DNA of 64,000 nucleotides from Moesziomyces globuligerus (Eukaryota > Basidiomycota > Ustilaginomycetes > Ustilaginales > Ustilaginaceae): NCBI GenBank assembly GCA_030849465.1, contig JARVLF010000010.1, forward strand, positions 1-64,000. The letters run 5' to 3'. Positions 15,124 to 25,042 of the stretch are shown piece by piece. A program made the position numbers and the translations under genes. Each line of letters begins with the position of its first letter. Within the stretch, counting starts at the first letter, position 1. The notes under the pieces are model-generated. The model ran no database searches, was not told the DNA's origin, and worked only from the letters and a program-made list of their open reading frames with translations.

Positions 15124-17775
15124 TCAAGTGAGAGGCTCGCCAGGAGGCTCGTAAGCGTTGGTTTCCACCTGGCCCTTCTCGGTGACCGAGGTGTGCTCGT
15201 AGGTGGCGTCGAGGCCAGCCTTGCGGGCAGCGGCGACACCAGCACGGCCGAGGCCGAACTTGTCGTTGGGCAGCCAGATAGGCTTCTGCTCGCCTGTGAG
15301 CGACGGGTGGTAGAAGGCCGAGTCGTGCTCATCGGAGGCAGCCTCCTGCTTCTTCTCACCGTGAGGCGAGCCATTCTCGTAGCCGGCGCCGTGAGTGCCG
15401 GGCGTGGTCTCCACCATGGAAGTGCCCTGGCCGTTGAGAGCCCTCTTCTCGTTCAAGGCCGTCTCGGCCGAGGTGCGGCCGTTGCCACCAGCAGCCGAGT
15501 GCGACTCACCAGCGGCGCCGACCGTGAGCGAGAGGGGCAGCGCGGTTTCGAGCTCCTTGAACGAGTCGTTGAGGAAGTAGTGGAATCCGACGACGATAAC
15601 GATCAAGATGACCATGAAGGCACCCTCGGGGATCGCCGACTGCGTCTTGTTGCCCGCGGCGTCGATCGACTGCGCGAGGAAGAAGATGGCAGTGAGCATG
15701 ACCATCTCGACGTATAAACCGGCAAAGATGTGGCGGATGGCCTTGCCAAAGAAGAGGCCCGAGGTCTCGCTGGGCGGCTTCGTGTCGTAGACGAAGAGGA
15801 AGAGGTACTTGTAGCCTAAGAAGAAGAGGAGGAAGGTGAAGGCGACGAAGCCGTTGAGGATGGGCGCAATGACGACGTAACCGGTACCGATCACGGTGAT
15901 GAGCGTCATGGCCGGGAAAAGCGTTCCCCAGGCGACTCCGCCCGTGTCGTGGTCAATGTGCCACACCTTGCGCGGCGTCGAGGCGAGCAGGAATTTCTTG
16001 ACATAGTAGACGGCGAGGCCGGGCAGCTGAGCAAAGAGCGCGGCCGCGCCCGAGAGACCCTGCAACGCGACGAAGCTGAGGAAGAAGAGCGAGCCCTTGG
16101 GGATGGCCTCGGCGAGCAGGCCAGGGAAGGTGGCGGGCTGTTGAGCGACTTCGGTGACGTAGCGCGCGATCTGACTCGCATTGCCGGAGATCAAGGTGAG
16201 GAAAAGGAAGTTCTGAACGATCTGGAAGGCAGCGAAGCGGCCCTGAAGGTCGAGCTCGATGCCGCTGCGAGTGGGAACACCGCTGAGGCGGGCGAGGAGG
16301 CGCAGGAAGATGGGAAGCAGCATGTTGAGCACGGCGAGCAGCACGGTGGGCAAGATACCCTGGATGATGCCGACGACAACGTTACCTCTGCTGTTGAGCC
16401 AGCCGAGGAAAGGAACATCGTTTGCGAGACCTTTGATGTTGGAGATGAGGCCGACAAATGCCACGGGAACGGCCCAGAAAATGATGAGGGCAATGGTGAT
16501 GACCCAGCCAACGGCAGTGCGGATCTTGCGCTCGTAAGGGTTCATGTTCATGTTGGCCCAGACGACGTCATCGGGGTGCGCCTCGACGTAGCGGTTGGTC
16601 ATGCGGTAAGGCTCGTGGTGAGCCTGCGACTTGGCGGCCATGTGTGCGGCGATCTGGGTGTTGAAGAGGATGAAGGCGCTGCTCTGGGGAGGATAGTTCT
16701 TGTAGTCGACGGCGATCTCGGAGCGCTTCTTCTCGATCTCCTTGTTGAGGCGAGCGATCTCCTCGCGACACCAGTGGACAGTGTCGACCTTCTCGCCCAT
16801 GCAGGGGAGCTTGCCGAGGCGGTGAGTGGGGCGCTTCTTCTTGGGCACGTACTGGTCGGCGACCTCGGCGTTGATCTCGACGTCGGAGTCGGGGAGCGAG
16901 CCGCTGGCATCCTGGGCCTTGCCCTTCTTGACGAGCTTGTAAGCGGTCTTGATGAGGCTGGTCTCGGCGGCCTCGAGCTTGTTGCACCACTTTTCGCGCT
17001 CGTCAAAGAGGTCGGGGAGCTCCTTGAGGTTGCGGTTGAGCCAGATCTTGGCGACGCCTCCGGGCAGCTGCGAGTACATGGCGCGGAGCTTCTTCTCGCT
17101 GAGGAGCTCGTTGGGGATGCCCGTGATGAGCACCGTCCTGGCCTGAGCGGTGGAGGCGTGCTGAGGCGAGACGAGAAACTGCTGGCGCAGCTTGATGAAC
17201 TTGGCCATGCGGGAGCGGATGTTGTAGAGGAGCCAGAAGGTGAAGACGTACTGGACGAGCAGGGGAGCGACGAGGCGCTTCTGCTGCTGGCTGGACGAGC
17301 CGACGCGACTGAGGATGAAGCGGTTGAATCCATCACCAGTGCCAGTGGTATTGGCGCCGTAGGTGGGCATGAGGACGATCCAGGAGATGACAAAGGTGGG
17401 AACAAAGACCCAGAGCATCATCTCGAGATACTCGACAAACATGTAGGCGTCGAGGCCATTCTTTTCGAGGATGGTGGTGGTCGGGGTCTTGAGCCAGACG
17501 GGGAGCCAACCGAAAAGCGACTGGGGCAGAGGGTCGATCTGCTCCTCGGGGACGACGAGGTAGGTGCGGGGCGCATAGACGCGCTTGAAGCGGGGACGGG
17601 CGAGCAGGAAGACGCAGAAGAGGATGGCAAAGATGACGGCGTTGAGGACGATGGACGAGATGACGGTGGAGGTGGAGGCGTTGTTGTTGGTGGCGCTTTG
17701 GGCAGCAGCGCGGCCGACGAGCAAGGCGGCCACCACCAGCGGCGCCGGGCCTGAGATCAGGCTGAACGACGGCAT
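15124..17775 (-). CDS. CSC1/OSCA (DUF221/RSN1) family mechanosensitive or osmosensitive cation channel
   Basis: 883 codons from ATG at 17,775. An in-frame ATG 14 codons earlier is less likely because this start gives a clean leader (LISGPAPLVVAALLVGRAAA). The family layout is present: an N-terminal membrane segment at about residues 38-58 followed by RPRFKRVYAPRTYL; two further segments around 120-200; a long cytosolic loop with the RNA-recognition-like VLITGIPNELLSEKKLRAMY; then a C-terminal seven-helix RSN1_7TM block that begins at PYERKIRTAVGWVITIALII. The acidic/Gly C-tail carries WLPNDKFGLGRAG. Relatives (yeast Csc1, plant OSCA) are hyperosmolarity- or tension-gated calcium-permeable channels or scramblases. 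A TATA-like CTATATAG lies at 17,909-17,916. It is the first unique gene next to the subtelomere. Confidence 0.92.
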   Translation of the reverse strand: MPSFSLISGPAPLVVAALLVGRAAAQSATNNNASTSTVISSIVLNAVIFAILFCVFLLARPRFKRVYAPRTYLVVPEEQIDPLPQSLFGWLPVWLKTPTTTILEKNGLDAYMFVEYLEMMLWVFVPTFVISWIVLMPTYGANTTGTGDGFNRFILSRVGSSSQQQKRLVAPLLVQYVFTFWLLYNIRSRMAKFIKLRQQFLVSPQHASTAQARTVLITGIPNELLSEKKLRAMYSQLPGGVAKIWLNRNLKELPDLFDEREKWCNKLEAAETSLIKTAYKLVKKGKAQDASGSLPDSDVEINAEVADQYVPKKKRPTHRLGKLPCMGEKVDTVHWCREEIARLNKEIEKKRSEIAVDYKNYPPQSSAFILFNTQIAAHMAAKSQAHHEPYRMTNRYVEAHPDDVVWANMNMNPYERKIRTAVGWVITIALIIFWAVPVAFVGLISNIKGLANDVPFLGWLNSRGNVVVGIIQGILPTVLLAVLNMLLPIFLRLLARLSGVPTRSGIELDLQGRFAAFQIVQNFLFLTLISGNASQIARYVTEVAQQPATFPGLLAEAIPKGSLFFLSFVALQGLSGAAALFAQLPGLAVYYVKKFLLASTPRKVWHIDHDTGGVAWGTLFPAMTLITVIGTGYVVIAPILNGFVAFTFLLFFLGYKYLFLFVYDTKPPSETSGLFFGKAIRHIFAGLYVEMVMLTAIFFLAQSIDAAGNKTQSAIPEGAFMVILIVIVVGFHYFLNDSFKELETALPLSLTVGAAGESHSAAGGNGRTSAETALNEKRALNGQGTSMVETTPGTHGAGYENGSPHGEKKQEAASDEHDSAFYHPSLTGEQKPIWLPNDKFGLGRAGVAAARKAGLDATYEHTSVTEKGQVETNAYEPPGEPLT

Positions 17776-19824
17776 GATGGTTCGCGAGGACGACGTAGAG
17801 GCGGTCGGTCGACGCACACGGAAGGAGACGACGGATTGCAGGGATCCAGAGATCGATGTGTAGCGTCAAAAGGGAAGCATGCGTGGGCGCAAACGAAGCG
17901 AGGCGAGTCTATATAGGCTGGGGAATACCTAGGCTTGGCGAGATAGGCGGACCGATGAAGCCAGACGGACCAAAGGACGGGACGGTGTGCAGAGGCGGAG
18001 AAAAAAATAAAGAAGGGAACGGTGGAAAACCGACGCAAGGCGGCTGGCCGGTCAAGCACGATGGTTGACGTTCGAGGAGCGGCGGGCATCTGGCTGAGGG
18101 CGTGCAGCCGAGGCGCTGTGGGCGAGCGACGAGGATGCGATTATGATGTCGGCGGCACGCTCACGCATCCTTGATGCAGCTATGCATGCATGCGTGCGCG
18201 CGTGCTCAGCCAAAGTGCCCCAAGTCGGAGTGCATGTTGTTTGGCGTACGCAGGCTCGGCATGTGTGGTTCTGGTGGAATTTTGGGCTCGTGCGCCTTGG
18301 TCGAGGTGTCTCACTGCACTTTCGCCTGAAAACGCGTTGCAACCCGCTCGGTGGGCTGCGTTTGCCGATGTCGGCGCCCGAGAGCGCATCCCATCTGCTA
18401 CGCGTCATCGCTCTCATCGCTCTCTGGCGCTGCTGAATTAGCGTGGCCATTCCCGCATGTCAACGCGGCGAGTCTTGGCAGTCCAGCTCCCAGCGGGGCT
18501 GATGCAGCCGCGTCGGATGGCTTCGAGAACCGTTGATGTGCACCTGGGCAACCCGACTGTTTGTGCGCTCAGCAAAAGTCCGATGGAGCACAGCCCAGCG
18601 CATCGGCACGGGTGCTGGCCAAACCGCAGCCGCCCTGTCAACGGCCGCTGCACCTTGCTTCTGAGAGCGCCGAGCGAGGCACGCGTGCATGCATGCATGC
18701 CCGGACGAGCTTGTGGACTGCAGCTTGACGCTCCGCCCCCGCCCATCGTCAGTGTCTAGGCCCTGTTCATTCACCCACCCACTCGCTCTCCTTGCTTTCA
18801 CATCGGACTGAAGTCCGTCATTCGCCGGCACTGAAACTCTGAGGCCTCGCACTGCCTCGGATTCTCTTGGACTGGCCGAGCGTTCGGGCGGCACCTTGCT
18901 TCTTTGCCAGCACAAATCGAAAGGAAAATAAGCTGCTTGCGACGCGTGCATGTCGGCACGCCCATGTCACTGCACGACTGCAGTGTGCGAAGTCGATCAT
19001 TGCATCTCGCTGAGACAGGCCTCACGGCAAATTCAGCAGCTAGGGTCGGGTGCCTTGGACGGCGCGTGCTCCAGCTCCGCCCACGCCCGCTGCCCACCCC
19101 TTTGACAGGTGAAGCGCGCGTTCCGCGCTGGTTTCAGCGAGCCTGGAGCAAAGCTTCTGTCGTGGCATCCGCAGAGCCGATCGACAGCCTCGCAGCACGG
19201 TCATCTCGCAGCTGGTCCAGACCCGTCATGATCGTTCCACCAAATCCGAGGCTGAGAACAAACACAGCCTTCCACAAAGTACGCCTTGTTAGTTCGACGT
19301 CCAGCAATGCGATGTCAATGCAGTCTGCGTTGATCTGACGGCTCTCATACGCTCTCAATGTGAAGCAGATCAGGCACACATCTTTCCTTTGGCTCCTTGG
19401 GAGCTCTTCCGAAACGACAACCAGGCAAACCCTCGACGTGGAGGTCGGTCACTTTGACTCTGTGTGTGGTTCTGCTGCCTGTGGGTCCTCCGTTGAGACA
19501 ATCCACTCCCGCTGGATGTCGATACCGTACTAGCCTCGTTGCGATCAGTGACGTAAAAATCGCTCTCAGCGGTCTCCAGCCCAAATGTTGGCTTCGGCCG
19601 TCGCGCACGTTCTCAGGGTCCACCGGCCAACATTTTAATCGGGATACGTATCGGATAATCACCGATTTAGCCCACGATGCCCCCCCCCCCCCCCGGCCAT
19701 CCCTGACACCACCACACACCTTCTTCTGACATCGTGTAGAGACAAGGTATGAGCATTCCGTCTGAGTACACAAGTAAAACACAACAGAGACGATTCCTTT
19801 CTTTCATGAGCGCTGCGGCTTCGT
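17776..19824. other. Intergenic, about 2 kb, no gene recognised
   Basis: It carries the promoter of the CSC1-type gene, including the TATA-like box at 17,909-17,916. There are CATGCATGC-rich stretches (about 18,180-18,200 and 18,685-18,700) and a 15-base C run at 19,680-19,694. Short open frames in several phases show no conserved domain. Confidence 0.6.
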
Positions 19825-21318
19825 TCAAAGAGGAGCGGGAAGGCTGAGGTTGACGTGCACAGCCTTGACGTTGGTGTAGTTGGCGAGGGCGTACTCGCCC
19901 AGCTCTCGGCCAATACCCGAAGCCTTGTAGCCACCGAACGGAACTTGCGGTACCAGGCTGTTATAACAATTGATCCAGGTCGTTCCGGCCTTGAGCTTGT
20001 GGGCGGTCTCGATTGCGCGGCTGATGTCACGGCTGAAGACGGCGGCGGCGAGACCGTAGATCGAGTCGTTGGCGATGCGGATGAGGTCCTTCTCGTCCTT
20101 GAACTTGGTCACCACCACGACGGGGCCGAAGATCTCCTCCTTGGCGATCTTGGCGTCGTGAGGCACGTCGGTGAAGATGGTGGGCTCGATAAAGTAGCCC
20201 TCGTTGCCCTTGCGCACACCGCCGAGGTGGAGGTTACCGTCCTTCTTGCCGGACTCGATGTACTCCATGATGCGGTCGTACTGAAGCTGCGAGACCTGAG
20301 GGCCCTGGAAGGTGTTGGCGGAAAAGGGGTCGCCGACCTGGAGCGCCTTGCAGTGTGCCGTCATCTTCTCCATGAACTCGTCGTACACAGCCTCCTCGAC
20401 GTAGACGCGCGAGCCGGCACAGCAGCACTGGCCGTGATTGAACATGATGCCGAAGGCGGACCACTTGACTGCCTGGTCCAGGTCAGCATCCTTGAAGATG
20501 ATGTTGGGCGACTTGCCACCGAGCTCGAGCGTGACCTTCTTGAGGTTGGTGGAGGCGGCGGCCTTCATGATGTTGCGGCCAACGAGCGTGGAACCGGTGA
20601 AGGCGACCTTGTCGATGTCCATGTGCTGCGAAATGGCGGCACCAGCGACGGGGCCGAAGCCCGAGATGACGTTGACGACACCGGGAGGGAAGCCGGCCTC
20701 GACGATGAGCTCGCACATTTTGATGGCCGAGAGGGGCGTCTGCTCGGCAGTCTTGAGAACGATGGTGTTACCGGTGGCAAGTGCAGGGCCGATCTTCCAG
20801 GAAAACATGAGGAGGGGGAAGTTCCAGGGGATGATCTGACCGCAGACGCCGATGGGCTCGTGACGGGTGTAGTTGAGACGCTTGTTGTCGACCTCGATGA
20901 CCTTGCCGTGGTTCTTGTCAGCCCAGCCACCGTAGTAGCGCAGGTTGGCGGCGACGGCGGCGACGTCGAAGCCCTTTGCGATGGAGAAGGCCTTACCATT
21001 GTCGAGCGACTCGATGGCAGCCAGCTCGTCAATGTGCTCCTCGACGAGGTCGGCGAGCTTCATGAGGAGCTTGCCACGAGCGTCACCGGGCGTGTTCTCA
21101 CCCCAGACGGTCTCGAAGGCCTCGCGGGCAGCCTTGACGGCGACATCGACATCCTTGGCGGAAGCCTCGGCGACCTGGCCGATCTCCTTGCCGGTGGAAG
21201 GGTTGACGGTGGCGAAGGTCTTGCCGTCGAGAGCAGGGACAAACTTGTTGTTGATGAACAAGTCGGCCTGGACGGTGGACTTGATGCCGTTAGGCAGGTC
21301 AAGGTTGAGGGTAGGCAT
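19825..21318 (-). CDS. NAD(P)+-dependent aldehyde dehydrogenase
   Basis: 497 codons from ATG at 21,318; the frame stays open further upstream but this ATG matches the family start (TVQADLFINNKFVPAL). Length is normal for class 1/2 ALDH. Seen: the cofactor-binding PWNFPLLMFSWKIGPALATG at 164-183, FTGSTLVGR at 240-248, the general base in LELGGKSPN (E265), and the nucleophile in FNHGQCCCAGSR (C299, the middle Cys). A C-terminal PFGGYKASGIGRELGEYAL block is also present. It oxidises aldehydes such as acetaldehyde or indole-3-acetaldehyde to acids; the physiological substrate is not shown by the sequence. No organelle presequence is evident, so it is probably cytosolic. A TATA-like TATATA lies at 21,423-21,428, about 105 bp upstream. 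Confidence 0.93.
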   Translation of the reverse strand: MPTLNLDLPNGIKSTVQADLFINNKFVPALDGKTFATVNPSTGKEIGQVAEASAKDVDVAVKAAREAFETVWGENTPGDARGKLLMKLADLVEEHIDELAAIESLDNGKAFSIAKGFDVAAVAANLRYYGGWADKNHGKVIEVDNKRLNYTRHEPIGVCGQIIPWNFPLLMFSWKIGPALATGNTIVLKTAEQTPLSAIKMCELIVEAGFPPGVVNVISGFGPVAGAAISQHMDIDKVAFTGSTLVGRNIMKAAASTNLKKVTLELGGKSPNIIFKDADLDQAVKWSAFGIMFNHGQCCCAGSRVYVEEAVYDEFMEKMTAHCKALQVGDPFSANTFQGPQVSQLQYDRIMEYIESGKKDGNLHLGGVRKGNEGYFIEPTIFTDVPHDAKIAKEEIFGPVVVVTKFKDEKDLIRIANDSIYGLAAAVFSRDISRAIETAHKLKAGTTWINCYNSLVPQVPFGGYKASGIGRELGEYALANYTNVKAVHVNLSLPAPL

Positions 21319-23647
21319 GACGATGGTACGAAAGCGGGAGAGAGAGGGAGGGATGTACAGTGGACCGAACGGATACAGTTGGTTCGGGGATCTGTACGAC
21401 ACGATGGGCTGAGAAGCATGTGTATATATGGTTGCTGCGGTCTGCGCGCACCTTCTCGGCGCGGGGCAAAGTGGTTCGGGCGATGCAGCAGTAGAAACAA
21501 AGGGTACTCAGTGGGTGGGAGAAGGTGGCGGTCGGCAGCACGGGGCTTGGCGAGGCGGCCGGGCCGTGCGCAGAATGACTGCCGCAGGGTGCGGGAGGAG
21601 CAGCTCCGGACGAGAGCGTACAGTAGGGCTGCAGCACCCTAAGTTAGATGGAGGGAAGCGAGTGTCGGTCTAGAGCCGCAAAGGTGCGACTGGCGCGCAT
21701 GGCCGTTGGCCGACCCGCCACATGAGAACGGGCCAACAGGCAGCGGCCTCTCGCAAGATTCCCCCGTGTCGCCACTGGGCCTTGCGTCACACTTCTCGAC
21801 GAGCCTCGAGTCGGAGGGTCAGCCGATCTATCACACCAGAGCAGTCTTTGGGATGTGCGCCCTTGCCGTGTGACCGGAAAGAGGCATCCATTCCGTGTGA
21901 ACCACGCCGAGCCTGGACCAGCAAACGGCCTTTTCGACCTTGACGGTCGTGCGCTCGACAAGACTGCGCTATGTCCGAGCCCAAAAGGCATTGCAAGAGC
22001 GGCAGTCCCAAGGTGTAAGTTACAGTACGCGCATACGATATCTCTCCCACACAACGGCAGCTCGGTGCTTATCCACCGCAGCGACTGCCTTGCTCGGCGC
22101 TGGAATCCACCGAACAGAAATTGGGGCGCGTGTCTGCCGCAGGATCGACTTTCGAGCTCACAGCGCGGCGCATCATACAATTGGCTGCGCCGCCGACCCA
22201 CCGAGCGTGCCAGCAACAGCCGCTCGTGGCATGGACGCAATTGCATCCACCTCAGCCTGCCAGTCTCGTGGGTTGAGCGGGCACACTTCCGTCTCGCAAT
22301 CTCAATGCTCGAACCTGGGCTGCTGTGGCAACGATGCCTAGAATGCCTCACGCAGACCGCCTGCGCAGTTAGCGCCAGTGTGTCACCAGACGCTGGCTTC
22401 TTCCACAGGCGACTTCACAGTACCCTAGGATGGAGAGCAAAATAACCGAGCTCGACTGGTGTGGTCCGCGCGCGGTTTGGGTCACCGTGGGGTCACGCGG
22501 TCTTCCAGACCGCTCTTCTCCACACACGCACGCACACCGACACTCGAGGAAGCGGCCTTCATCTTAGCGCCGCTCCTGGACTTTACCCGTCGGCAAGATG
22601 CACGCCACTCACTGCCTTCCATTTCATGTTGGCTTCGCCCTTCGGCAACGAGAAGACCCGCCTTGGCCTCTCTGGACCTGCACGGGACGGGCCCTGGAAT
22701 GCGCTTGTAGACTGTGGGCCGGCTACCCACCTTGTTAGACTCGACAGAAACGACGCAACAACGCGCTTGCATCGACGCCGAACGGATGCGGTTGCGCGTA
22801 AAAACGCTCTTCTGCGTCGGATCGCCTTGCGGCACCAACCCGCAACCTCCTGCGCTTGGCCAGTTCGGCCAAATTCCTTGCCTGCCGCCGAGAGGAGCAC
22901 TTTGCGCTCCTCCCACTTAGCCCGACTCCCCTCTCTGCGAGATCGGCCGATGCTTCCACGCAGTGGCTAAGATCGGGCCTTCCACTCCTCCTTGGCATCC
23001 CGGGACCTAGGAAGCAGAGGCATCCGCTCCCTCTCGGTCTGCCTGCTCCTTTGTGCGTCGCGCAGCTTCCGAAAACGCTCCCAACTCATCGTGTTGGAAA
23101 GCCAAGTCTTGCTGCGTCTCAGCCTCGCCGACTCGGGCCCATACCCGTGGTCATCGAGCAAAGCTGGCTCAATACATTCATTGTGTCGGTCCGTCCGGTA
23201 TCGATTTCGGTCAGGAAGCAAATCCGCCGGCAAGATCACTGATGCTACCGCCTTCTCGCGTTGCCGACGTCCATGCGGCCGCAGTGCTGCGTCTTCATCT
23301 CATGTTTTTGAAAGTCAGAGAGTCAAGAGACGGAGGTTTATTCGGAATGGTCGGCGATTTAGGCGGCCGCCCACGCCGATGTCGGATCTGCGGGGCGACG
23401 CTCCGCAGCCTCTCTTGAATTCAATTTAGGCTCTTCCGCCTCCACGCCGAGAAAGTGCGACCAACTTCATGGCCGACACATGCAAGCGGGCATGTCGCTT
23501 CGGTCAGAACCCTGTCTGAAGTCGTTGGCCCCAGCGCCGCTCATCGGCAGCTCTCATCTTGAGATGTAGCGTTGCTAACCTAACCTCCCTAGACGCCATC
23601 ATCCCTTCTACCTGGCATCAGAGAAGCGCACCTCGATTCAGCTCACT
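21319..23647. other. Intergenic, about 2.3 kb, divergent promoters
   Basis: Between the minus-strand aldehyde dehydrogenase and the plus-strand cyclase. No conserved frame or RNA gene was recognised. A CCTAACCTCCC stretch lies just before the cyclase start. Confidence 0.55.
21423..21428 (-). promoter_or_regulatory. TATA-like box of the aldehyde dehydrogenase gene
   Basis: TATATA (CATATATACA in context) about 105 bp upstream of the chosen ATG. This matches the spacing of the similar box before the CSC1-type gene. Confidence 0.45.
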
Positions 23648-24845
23648 ATGACAGTGACTTCATCGCCGAATCTGAACCATGCCTTTGGAGGCTCTGTGCC
23701 TGCCGATGCAGTTCCCGATTTTGACGACATTCCAGCAGTTCCTGGGATGCCACACGGCTGTGCTTGGAAAGTATGGGGCGAAGGAGACCAGCTCGGTACG
23801 CTCAATCTACTCACACCCGAGGTCGTCGCACGGGCGGCGCAGGAAAACATCCGCACCGGCGACCGAGTCCAGATTGACTGGGGCCTCGACAGCGTCGACG
23901 TCCCCGCCAACAAACGCAAACATTTCCACCATGAGCTTCTCGACCTCAAAAAGACACTCGGCGTCTATGCCACCGACGACGAGCTCCATCTCAACACCCA
24001 GACCTCGTCGCAGTGGGACGGCTTCAATCACTTTGCCCACCAAGCCACTGCCACCTATTACAACGGCGTCAAGCACGATGATCTCCACTCTGGCGTCATC
24101 GACAAGACCGGCCAGAACAGCATGCACACATGGTGCCTGAATGGCGGCATCGCCGGACGAGGAGTGCTCGTAGACTGGGTGCACTGGTGGGAGTCCACCA
24201 AAGAGGAGCCCGTCCCTCCCGCCAATTCCTCTTACCCGATCCCCCTCTCGCAGATCAAGGCGGTGCTCGAGTGGCAGAAGACTCAAGTTCGTCCCGGCGA
24301 CATCCTGCTGCTCCGAACAGGCGTGGTGAGGTGGTTCGAACAGGCCTCGGACGACGAGAAGATCAAAGGCATGATCGAAAACGACAACTTCCCCGGCATC
24401 GATGCCAACGAGGACGTCAAACGCTGGCTGTGGAACTGTCATTTCGCCGCTGTTGCGAGCGACAATCCCTCGTTCGAGTTCGGACCTCACGGCGGTAAGT
24501 TGGCATCCCATCAAATTTCTCGGTCTCCCTTTGCCCTCGTCGCGCAGTTGACTGATAAGAAGCCGGGTTGGACTACCTTCAGACATGTGGCTCCACGAGT
24601 GGTTGTTGCCAATGTGGGGCTGTCCGATTGGCGAGCTTTTCGACCTCGAACGGCTCTCGACTGCCTGTCAGAAGCACCAGCGCTGGTCCTTCTTCCTCAC
24701 CTCTGCTCCATTGCGAGGTAAGTCCGCTCCCCATCACTGCGCTGAACGCGCATCGCACAATCAGCCTCTAACCAAATCCCGTCTTAACCTCGCAACAGTC
24801 AAGGGTGGCATTGCCTCCTCTCCAAACTGCATCTGCATCTTCTGA
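23648..24845 (+). CDS. Putative cyclase / kynurenine-formamidase-like hydrolase, two introns
   Basis: Three exons: 23,648-24,494, 24,583-24,717 and 24,799-24,845, 342 codons. Introns start GTAAGT and end TTCAG and CAACAG, and both keep phase. Exon 1 gives PHGCAWKVWGEGDQLGTLNLLTP, the fungal family start, and QWDGFNHFAH, the likely metal-binding region. Exon 2 restores WLHEWLLPMWGCPIGELFDL and RWSFFLTSAPL. Exon 3 gives VKGGIASSPNCICIF, the typical C-terminus. The family (PF04199) hydrolyses cyclic or formyl amides with divalent metal; fungal members often have unknown substrates. An unspliced reading would wrongly end the protein at 24,721. It converges with the phosphofructokinase gene, 197 bp away. 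Confidence 0.9.
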
Positions 24846-25042
24846 TTCGACTCTGCAGCGTCACCAAGCCTGGCGCGCCTGGCGCGCCACAGCTGCCATC
24901 CCAATCTCTTTCACAACTCGCTCGAGCCATTCGCCTTTGTACTTTACGCGACCTGGAAAGATTCGCCGGATCACTGGCCAAATCACGGACGGCGGAGGGT
25001 CTGATTTGTTCAACGAGATCGAGGGCCGCTGTCTACATAACA

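Noticed and set aside
15949..17754. 601-codon frame antisense to the CSC1-type gene
   Set aside because: Asp/Glu/Gly/Leu-rich mirror translation of a transmembrane gene. The minus-strand protein has clear family motifs.
19680..19694. C homopolymer run (also 29,601-29,617)
   Set aside because: Simple-sequence runs with length prone to sequencing error. No feature can be built on them.
19855..21642. 595-codon frame antisense to aldehyde dehydrogenase
   Set aside because: Same shadow effect; the minus-strand frame carries all ALDH motifs.
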